Shown: positions 57,915 through 64,000 of the stretch, one piece after another
Numbering within the stretch: position 1 is the stretch's first letter
How the letters are laid out: every line of letters starts with the position of its first letter
DNA from: Nonomuraea coxensis DSM 45129
GTDB lineage: Bacteria > Actinomycetota > Actinomycetes > Streptosporangiales > Streptosporangiaceae
Direction: 5' to 3'
DNA length: 64,000 bases
NCBI RefSeq assembly: GCF_019397265.1
Contig: NZ_CP068985.1
Coordinates: forward strand, 4,196,501-4,260,500
The notes under the pieces: generated by a model
Seen by the model: only the letters and a program-made list of their open reading frames with translations
What the model was told of the DNA's origin: nothing
Database searches by the model: none
Program-made: the position numbers and the translations under genes

Positions 57915-57955
57915 TCTTCCCGCGATTGCCGTCAGCCGGGCCAGGGGGTTGATGC

Positions 57956-60900
57956 ATGGCGAGCGACCTGTCGTTCCGCATCCTGGGGAGCCTGGCCGTT
58001 CACGTGGGGGATCGGCGACTTTCCGTCAACGGCATGCGGCAGCGTGTCATCCTCGCCATGCTCATACTCAACGCGGGCACGACCGTGTCCATCGAACGGC
58101 TGGCCGAGGCCATCTGGGGCCAGGACCAGCCGCCCACCGCCCGCAACCAGATCGTCATCTGCATCTCCGGCCTGCGGCGGGCGCTGTCCGACGCGGGCGC
58201 CCCGCCGGACCTGCTGGCCACCGCCCCTCCCGGGTACGTGCTGCACGCCAAGCCCGACGAGGTGGACGTGCTGCGCGCGGAACGGCTGGCCGCCGAAGGG
58301 CGCGCGGCCGAGCTGGCCGGGGACCTGGAGAGGGCGGCGCGGCTGTTCGGGGAGGCGTGCGACCAGTGGCAGGGCCCCGTGCTCGCGGGCGTCGGCGGCC
58401 CGCTCCTGGAGACGGAGGCCGGCCGCCTGGAGAACTGGCGGCTGACGCTCACCGAGGAGCGCACCCAGCTCGAACTCGGCCTCGGCCGCCACCGCGACCT
58501 GGTGCACGACCTGGCCGGCCTGGTCGACGCCAACCCCCTGCGCGAACGCCTGCGCGCCCAGCTCATGCTGGCCCAGTACCGCAGCGGGCGGCGGGCCGAG
58601 GCCCTGGACACCTACCGCGCCGGCCGCGAGCTCCTGGTCGAGGAGCTGGGCATCGACCCGGGCGCGGAGCTGCAGGGCCTGCACGAGGCGATCCTGCGCG
58701 ACGAGCCCCCGCCGGCCGCCGCCGAGCGCCCGCCCGCGCCCCGCCTCCTGTCGCCCGCCGCGCCCAGGCTCGCCGCGCCCGTCCAGTCGCCGCCGCAGCC
58801 GCCGGAGCACCCGCCGCAGGCGCACGACGCGCCCGCCCCTTCGACGGCCACCGCGCCGCCGGCGCCCCCCGCTCCGCCGCCCGCCGTGCCGCCTGCGGCG
58901 GTGCCGGCGCAGCTCCCGGCCGACATCCCCCACTTCATCGGCCGCGACGACGAGCTGGCCGCGCTGGACGCGCTCCTGGAGGAGCGCTCCAGCAGGAGAC
59001 ACCTGACGATCGCGCTGATCACCGGCGTCGGCGGCGTCGGCAAGTCCAGCCTGGCCGTACGGTGGGGCCACCGGGTCGCCCACCTGTTCCCCGACGGCCA
59101 GCTCTTCGCGGACCTGCGCGGCTACGACCTCAACGCCGAGCCGCTGGCCGCCGGCGTCGTCATGGACCGGTTCCTGCGCGCCCTCGGCGTCGCGGGGGAG
59201 CGCGTCGCCCACGACCTCGACGAGCGGGCCGCCCAGTTGCGCACCGCCATCGCCAAACGGCAGCTGCTCATCGTGCTGGACAACGCCCGCGTGATCGAGC
59301 AGGTCCGGCCGCTGCTGCCGGGCTCGGGCAACTGCTGCGTGATCGTCACCAGCCGCGACCCGCTGGGCGACCTGACCGCCCGTGAGGGCGCCGCCCCCAT
59401 CTCCCTGGACGTCCTGAGCGCCTCCGACTCCGCCGCCCTGCTGGCCGGCGTCGCCGACCCCGCGATCATGAACGAGGACCCCGGCGCCACCGAACGGCTC
59501 GGCCGCCTGTGCGACGGCCTGCCGCTCGCGCTGCGCATCGTCGGCGCCCGGCTCACCGCCCGCTCCTACTGGACGCCCGCCCGGCTGGTCAAACGCCTGG
59601 CCGACGAGCGCCGCAGGCTCGACGAGCTCAGCTACGGCCAGCTCACGGTCAGGGCCACGTTCGCGCTCAGCTACCGGGACCTCGGCCCGGACGCCGCCCG
59701 CATGTTCCGCAGGCTCGGCCTGCTGGAGGTGTCGGACTTCGCGCCCTGGGTGGGGGCGGCGCTGCTCGGCGTCACCGACCTCGAGGCCGAGAACCTGGTC
59801 GAGCAGCTCGTCGACGCGCAACTGCTGCAGGTCGTCGGCCGCGACTGCGCCGACCAGGTCCGCTACCGCTTCCACGACCTCGTACGCCTGTACGCGAGGG
59901 AACGCGCCGTCACCGAGGAGAGCGAGGACGACCGCATGCGGGCCGTCGCCCGCGCGCTGACCGGCTGGCTGTCGCTCAGCGAGGAGGCCCACCGCCGCGA
60001 GTACGGCGGCGCGTTCACCCAGATGCACGCCCCGGGCCCGCGCTGGCTGCCCGGCGACGTGGACCTGCTGCTCGAACGCCCCCTGGACTGGCTCGACTCC
60101 GAGCGCGGCGCGCTGGTCTGCGCGATCTCCCAGGCCGCCGCCCTCGGCCTGACCGAGCTCTGCTGGGACCTGGCCGTCACCGCGACGACGCTGTTCGAGT
60201 CGCGCAGCTACTTCGACGACTGGGAGGACACCCACCAGGTCGCGCTGGCGGCCGCCCGCCGGGCCGGCGACGCCCGCGGCGAGGGCGCGGTGCTCTGCTC
60301 GCTCGGCAGCATGCACCTGTTCCAGCAGGCGCCGCGGGCGGCCGGTGAGCGGCTGCGGGAGGCGCTGGCGCTGTTCGAACGGATCGGCGACCCGTACGGG
60401 CGGGCGCTCGCGCTGCGCAACCTCGCCCTGCTCGACCGGCTGAACGGCCGTTTCGAGGAGGCGCTGGCCCGCTACGAGGAGGCCAGGGAGATCTTCGCCG
60501 CGTCCGGCGACCGCTACGCGGAGGCGCACGTGCTCGGCGGCATCGCCCAGATCCACCTGGACCAGGACCGCCTGCAGCCGGCGCGGGCGCTGCTGGAGCG
60601 GGCCCTCGCCGCCTTCACCGAGCTGGGCAGCGAGCGGGGCCGCGCGCAGACGCTCAACCGGCTGGGGGAGACGCTGCAGCGGCTGGGCCTGATGGAGGAG
60701 GCCGAGGCGGCGGGCGAGGCCGCGCTCGCCCTGGTCAGGGAGCGCCTGGACGGCATCGGGGAGGCGTACATCCTGTGCGGGCTGGGGGAGATCCGCCTGC
60801 GGCAGCGGCGGCTGAGCGCCGCCGCGCGCGACCTGCAGGAGGCGCTGCGCGTGGCCGGGCAGGTACGGGAGCGGTTCGTGGAGGCCCGCGCGTACCTGGC

Positions 60901-61156
60901 CTTCGGCGAGCTGCACGCCCTGGAGGGCCGCTACGAGGAGGCGGTGCGGGACCTGTCGCGCGCCCGCGAGATCTACGCGAGCCTCGACCTGAGGCTGTGG
61001 TGCTTCCGGGCGCTCGCCGCCCTCGGGCGGGTGCTCGCCGACATGGGCGACACCGCCGCCGCGGTCCAGGCACTGGAAAGCTCCCTGACCTACCGGGACG
61101 ATCCCGATGCCGTCGAGTGCCGGCAGGTCAGGGAGCTTCTGGTCAAGCTGGCCTGA
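57956..61156 (+). CDS. AfsR/SARP-family regulator (HTH-BTAD-NB-ARC-TPR)
   Basis: A 1066-residue regulator. Order: OmpR-like winged helix (~1-95; LRRALSDAGAP and GYVLHA), BTAD domain (~100-245), a Pro/Ala-rich linker (~255-322), NB-ARC ATPase with P-loop GVGGVGKSS (357-365) and the GLPLALRIVGARL motif (~520), then TPR repeats to the end (~740-1060). Such proteins activate antibiotic or peptide gene clusters. It directly flanks NRPS-related genes, so it is their likely pathway regulator. The ribosome-binding site is weak (GGGGG). Confidence 0.92.
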   Translation: MASDLSFRILGSLAVHVGDRRLSVNGMRQRVILAMLILNAGTTVSIERLAEAIWGQDQPPTARNQIVICISGLRRALSDAGAPPDLLATAPPGYVLHAKPDEVDVLRAERLAAEGRAAELAGDLERAARLFGEACDQWQGPVLAGVGGPLLETEAGRLENWRLTLTEERTQLELGLGRHRDLVHDLAGLVDANPLRERLRAQLMLAQYRSGRRAEALDTYRAGRELLVEELGIDPGAELQGLHEAILRDEPPPAAAERPPAPRLLSPAAPRLAAPVQSPPQPPEHPPQAHDAPAPSTATAPPAPPAPPPAVPPAAVPAQLPADIPHFIGRDDELAALDALLEERSSRRHLTIALITGVGGVGKSSLAVRWGHRVAHLFPDGQLFADLRGYDLNAEPLAAGVVMDRFLRALGVAGERVAHDLDERAAQLRTAIAKRQLLIVLDNARVIEQVRPLLPGSGNCCVIVTSRDPLGDLTAREGAAPISLDVLSASDSAALLAGVADPAIMNEDPGATERLGRLCDGLPLALRIVGARLTARSYWTPARLVKRLADERRRLDELSYGQLTVRATFALSYRDLGPDAARMFRRLGLLEVSDFAPWVGAALLGVTDLEAENLVEQLVDAQLLQVVGRDCADQVRYRFHDLVRLYARERAVTEESEDDRMRAVARALTGWLSLSEEAHRREYGGAFTQMHAPGPRWLPGDVDLLLERPLDWLDSERGALVCAISQAAALGLTELCWDLAVTATTLFESRSYFDDWEDTHQVALAAARRAGDARGEGAVLCSLGSMHLFQQAPRAAGERLREALALFERIGDPYGRALALRNLALLDRLNGRFEEALARYEEAREIFAASGDRYAEAHVLGGIAQIHLDQDRLQPARALLERALAAFTELGSERGRAQTLNRLGETLQRLGLMEEAEAAGEAALALVRERLDGIGEAYILCGLGEIRLRQRRLSAAARDLQEALRVAGQVRERFVEARAYLAFGELHALEGRYEEAVRDLSRAREIYASLDLRLWCFRALAALGRVLADMGDTAAAVQALESSLTYRDDPDAVECRQVRELLVKLA

Positions 61157-61168
61157 TGACCGCGGTCG

Positions 61169-61372
61169 TCAGGTCCACGTGCTGTCGTCGGGGCTCTGGC
61201 CGCCCCCCGGTCCGGTCCCGCCCGGCAGCCCTGGCACGTTCCCGCCGGTGCCGCCGTCGGCCGTCACGCTGACCAGGGGCGCGCCGATCCTCACGGGCGG
61301 CGCGGCCAGCGGCGCGGCGCACAGGAGGAACGTGGCGGCGATCCTTCCGGTCAGGGAGAACCGGATCGTCAT
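61169..61372 (-). CDS. Hypothetical small secreted peptide
   Basis: A 67-residue frame from the ATG at 61372 (GATGAGG upstream); a start at 61384 is possible. It has a signal peptide (RIAATFLLCAAPLAAPP) and a Gly/Pro-rich remainder. No family recognised. It converges on the AfsR-like gene. Confidence 0.5.
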   Translation of the reverse strand: MTIRFSLTGRIAATFLLCAAPLAAPPVRIGAPLVSVTADGGTGGNVPGLPGGTGPGGGQSPDDSTWT

Positions 61373-61459
61373 GGTGAACCTCATCCTTCGTCGGACGTCG
61401 TCGTCGTGGTGCTCTACTCGAAAGTACGGGCGCCGGGCTACGCGTCACTATCGCCGTGA

Positions 61460-62725
61460 TTACCGGCGGGCAATCCCGCCCCCGTCGAACCGCAGCACGG
61501 CGCCGAGCAGCACGTCGGCGCCCCAGACGAGGTGATGGGGAGCGGTGTGCTCGCCCGGCGCGTGGCTGATCCCGCCCCGGCTCGGCACGAAGATCATGCC
61601 GATGGGCGCGACCCGCGCCACGATCTGCGCGTCGTGCCCGGCCCCGCTCGGCAGCCGGTGCCAGTCCAGGCCGCGCGCGCCGGCCGCCTCGGCGACGAGG
61701 TCGCGCAGCCGGGGGTCGCAGTCCACCGGCGTGGTCCTGGCGCCCGGCTCGACGGCGATCGACACGCCGCAGGCCGCCGCGATCTCCGCCGCCACGGCCG
61801 ACAGCCTGGCCAGCGCCCCGTCCAGCCGGCCTGCCGTCACGTCGCGGAACTCGACGCCGAGCCGGACCCGTCCGGGGATGACGTTCCACATGCCGGGCTC
61901 GACCGCGCAGGTGCCCGTGGTGGCGCGCAGCACGACGCGCTCCTCGGCGGCGATCGCCCGGACGGCGAGCACGACGCGGGCCGCGGCGGCCAGCGCGTCG
62001 GCGCGGTGGTCCATGGGGGTGGTGCCGGCGTGCCCGGCCGCGCCCTCGACGGTGACGGCCACGTTGACCCGGCCGGCGATGCTGTCCACGACGCCGATGG
62101 GCACGCCGCGGCGTTCCAGCACGTCGCCCTGCTCGATGTGCAGCTCCAGGTAGGCGGCGATCTCGCCGGGCGGCCAGGCGGCCCCGGCGAGCCGGGCGGC
62201 GTCGCCGCCGACCGCCGCCAGCAGGTCGCGGATCGGGACGCCCCGCTCGTCCTGCGTCTTGGCGATGCCGGGCGGCAGCGCGCCGGCGAAGCCGTGGGCG
62301 CCGAGCATGCCCATGGTGCCGTGGCCGCCCTCCTCGTCGCAGAAGGCCACCACCGCCAGGTCGTGCGCCAGGTCGTGGCCGGCCAGCGTGCGCGCGACCT
62401 CGACGGCGGCCAGCACGCCGTAGGCGCCGTCGAGGGCGCCGCCGTTCACGACCGTGTCGAGGTGGGAGCCGAGCACGAGCGTCCCCGTCCCCGGCGCCGT
62501 GCCGGGCCGGGCGCCGATGAGGTTGCCGGCCGCGTCCACGCGGACCGCGAGGCCCGCCTCCCGCATGAGGCCGGCCACGTAGGCGCGGCCCGCCACGTCC
62601 TCGGGGCTGAACGCCAGCCGGGTCACGCCGCCCTCCGGCGTCGCGCCGATCGCGGCCAGCCGGGTGAGGTGCGTCAGCAGCCGTCCGGCGTCCACGCCGG
62701 GCCTGACCTGTTCCGCGGCGGTCAT
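61460..62725 (-). CDS. M20-family amidohydrolase (allantoate/N-carbamoyl-amino acid hydrolase type)
   Basis: A 421-residue metallo-hydrolase; the ATG at 62725 overlaps the mbtH stop (ATGA). Metal ligands are visible in LGSHLDTV (His/Asp, near 85), ALDGAYG, FCDEEGG (Glu pair near 130) and HIEQG (near 197); the dimerisation-domain motif HAGTTPM is near 245. The Hyu/allantoate group removes N-carbamoyl groups from amino acids. In this position it may trim or supply a nonproteinogenic amino acid for the NRPS. Confidence 0.88.
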   Translation of the reverse strand: MTAAEQVRPGVDAGRLLTHLTRLAAIGATPEGGVTRLAFSPEDVAGRAYVAGLMREAGLAVRVDAAGNLIGARPGTAPGTGTLVLGSHLDTVVNGGALDGAYGVLAAVEVARTLAGHDLAHDLAVVAFCDEEGGHGTMGMLGAHGFAGALPPGIAKTQDERGVPIRDLLAAVGGDAARLAGAAWPPGEIAAYLELHIEQGDVLERRGVPIGVVDSIAGRVNVAVTVEGAAGHAGTTPMDHRADALAAAARVVLAVRAIAAEERVVLRATTGTCAVEPGMWNVIPGRVRLGVEFRDVTAGRLDGALARLSAVAAEIAAACGVSIAVEPGARTTPVDCDPRLRDLVAEAAGARGLDWHRLPSGAGHDAQIVARVAPIGMIFVPSRGGISHAPGEHTAPHHLVWGADVLLGAVLRFDGGGIARR

Positions 62726-62898
62726 GGGACGCGCAGCGACTTCGGCCGCATGTCCGTCCACACCTGCTCGACGTGGGCCAGGCAGCTCTCGCGGTCGCCC
62801 GCGAAGCCCGTCGCCGACCAGCCGTCGGGCACGGCCCGGCCGGCCGGCCAGATCGCGTACTGCTCCTCGTGGTTGACCACCACCAGGTGGGTCGGCAT
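62722..62898 (-). CDS. mbtH: MbtH-like NRPS accessory protein
   Basis: A 58-residue protein with the complete MbtH signature: N-E-x-Q-Y-x-x-W, P-x-G-W, and WTDMRPKSLR at the C-terminus. It binds adenylation domains of NRPSs and supports their activity. It lies between the thioesterase gene (2-nt overlap region) and the M20 hydrolase gene. GGAGG is upstream. Confidence 0.95.
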   Translation of the reverse strand: MPTHLVVVNHEEQYAIWPAGRAVPDGWSATGFAGDRESCLAHVEQVWTDMRPKSLRVP

Positions 62899-62899
62899 G

Positions 62900-63658
62900 T
62901 CATACCTCCAGGTCGTTGACGATGCAGGCGAGCAGCTCGCGGCGGCGCTCGTGCAGGAAGAAGTGGCCGCCGGGCAGCACCCGGCAGGTGAAGACGCCGC
63001 CCGCCTGCCGCGCCCACAGCCGGGCCTCACCGGGCGGGACGACCTCGTCGTCCGCGCCGGTGTAGACGTGCACCGGGCAGGCCAGGGGCGGCTCGGGCCG
63101 GTGCACGTGCGTGTCCGTCACCGCCAGGTCGGCGCGCACCCGGGGCAGCACCACGGCCAGCAGCCGCTCGTCCTCCAGCGGCATGCCGTGGCTGCCGCCC
63201 AGGCGGCGCATCCAGGCGACCAGCGCGGGATCGGGCAGGTCATGGCGGGACTCGCCGCGCGGCCCGTCCGGCGGGGCCGCGGCGGCGGCCAGCAGCGCCC
63301 GCGGCGGCCGGGCGCCGCGCCGCCGCAGCTCCCGCGCCAGCTCGAACGCCACCCACGCCCCCATGCTGTAGCCGAACAGCGCGTAAGGCCGCGCCAGCGC
63401 CGGCTCCAGCGCGTCGGCCAGCTCCGGGACGAGCCGGTCCATGCCGGTGTGCGGCCGCTCCCTGATCCGGCGCTCGCGGCCGGGCAGGTGCACCGGCACG
63501 ACCTCCACGGACGGCGGCAGCAGGGCGGCCCACTGGGCGTACTCGACCGAGCCGCCGCCCGCGTACGGCAGGCAGAACAGCCGGATCTCGGCGTCCGGCC
63601 GCGGCTCGGGGACGCTCGTCCAGAGCGCGGGGGAGGCTTCCGGCCGGGTCGCGGTCAT
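62900..63658 (-). CDS. Type II thioesterase (alpha/beta hydrolase)
   Basis: A 252-residue thioesterase of the NRPS/PKS proofreading type. The nucleophile Ser98 is in GYSMG, with Asp near 205 (TGADDEVV) and His near 231 (PGGHFFLHE). The N-terminal LFCLPYAGGGSVEY is typical. It clears misprimed or stalled carrier proteins. It overlaps the NRPS gene by 4 nt. Confidence 0.93.
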   Translation of the reverse strand: MTATRPEASPALWTSVPEPRPDAEIRLFCLPYAGGGSVEYAQWAALLPPSVEVVPVHLPGRERRIRERPHTGMDRLVPELADALEPALARPYALFGYSMGAWVAFELARELRRRGARPPRALLAAAAAPPDGPRGESRHDLPDPALVAWMRRLGGSHGMPLEDERLLAVVLPRVRADLAVTDTHVHRPEPPLACPVHVYTGADDEVVPPGEARLWARQAGGVFTCRVLPGGHFFLHERRRELLACIVNDLEV

Positions 63659-64000
63659 GGGGTCACCTCGGTCAGGGGCCGGTCGGGATCGGTCACCAGG
63701 GCGGTGGTCAGCCGCCGCAGCTCCTCCGCCATCGCGGCGGCGGTGCCCGGCAGGAACAGGGCGGTGTCGTACTCCAGCACCGCGCGGGCCCGCCCGCCCA
63801 GGTCGGTGACCTCCAGCGCCAGGTCGAACTGGGCGGTGCCGAGCGGGACGGCGAGCCGTTCTGCGGCGACGCCGGGCAGGGCGTCGGCGGCCGACTCCAG
63901 CAGCCGGGTGTCGTGCAGGGTGAACAGGGCGTCGAACGGCGGCCGGCCGCCGAGCAGCGGCAACGGCAGCTCCTGGTGCTCGTAGTCGGCGAGCAGGCCG
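63655..64000 (-). CDS. Nonribosomal peptide synthetase, C-terminal condensation domain (partial)
   Basis: The minus-strand frame runs off the right end of the window. The 114 residues seen match the end of a condensation (C) domain: PFDALFTLHD, then FDLALEVTDLGGRARAVLEYDTALF and the terminal DPDRPLTEV. The catalytic HHxxxDG motif would be outside. No downstream adenylation or carrier domain follows before the stop, so the protein ends in a C domain or is a free-standing C protein. Confidence 0.88.
   Translation of the reverse strand, partial: GLLADYEHQELPLPLLGGRPPFDALFTLHDTRLLESAADALPGVAAERLAVPLGTAQFDLALEVTDLGGRARAVLEYDTALFLPGTAAAMAEELRRLTTALVTDPDRPLTEVTP

Noticed and set aside
61169..61372. 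AfsS-like small regulator next to the AfsR-type gene
   Set aside because: It has a signal peptide and lacks the AfsS repeat pattern, and it is convergent, not downstream in the same direction.

Overview
The window is very GC-rich with strong C/G third-position bias, GTG and TTG starts and many 4-nt start/stop overlaps. It carries an AfsR/SARP regulator, F420-type LLM oxidoreductase, PucR, an acyl-CoA carboxylase epsilon subunit, SpoIIE/STAS proteins and an NRPS edge. Together these point to a filamentous actinomycete, perhaps Streptosporangiales (family placement is a guess). No rRNA, tRNA or CRISPR array was seen. The first ~160 bases are the right end of an IS200/IS605-type element.

1-27.6 kb is a catabolic island for a branched or polycyclic acyl substrate. 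It holds two MFS transporters, a LIV-type ABC importer in which both permeases and one ATPase are fused, an alpha-methylacyl-CoA racemase, a pair of acyl-CoA dehydrogenases, and a pair of family III CoA-transferases of which only one has the catalytic Asp. It also holds a KstR-like TetR regulator, a thiolase-fold aldolase/DUF35 pair resembling the steroid side-chain aldolase Ltp2-ChsH2, a double-hotdog hydratase like ChsH3, SDRs, an acyl-CoA synthetase, an LLM oxidoreductase and an enoyl-CoA hydratase. No steroid ring-opening genes are present. Four promoters in this island share one layout: TTGACA followed 40-41 bp later by an AACnnGTT-like palindrome. A related palindrome lies upstream of the KstR-like gene, so the island looks like one regulon.

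28.3-35.7 kb is a tight five-gene operon (propionyl-CoA carboxylase beta, epsilon, alpha; methylmalonyl-CoA mutase small, large) that would carry propionyl-CoA from such side chains to succinyl-CoA. The middle of mutB has a different codon style from its flanks.

35.7-38.7 kb is a partner-switching signalling patch (STAS protein, frameshifted YCII gene, PAS/GAF/SpoIIE phosphatase). 38.7-45.2 kb is an Mrp Na+/H+ antiporter operon (fused AB, C, D, E, F, G; a 15-bp minisatellite in mrpA) plus a KhtT-like small protein. 45.4-50.5 kb holds a NarL-type two-component pair, a DadA-like amino acid dehydrogenase, its likely PucR regulator and a DksA/TraR-type zinc-finger protein. 50.5-57.9 kb holds an actin/Hsp70-fold protein, two small exported proteins, a single-chain SecDF, a quinone-reductase-type enzyme, a BtrH-like protein, a lipoprotein and a gene remnant.

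57.9-64 kb is the edge of a nonribosomal peptide cluster: AfsR-like regulator, M20 amidohydrolase, MbtH protein, type II thioesterase and the C-terminal condensation domain of an NRPS running off the right end.
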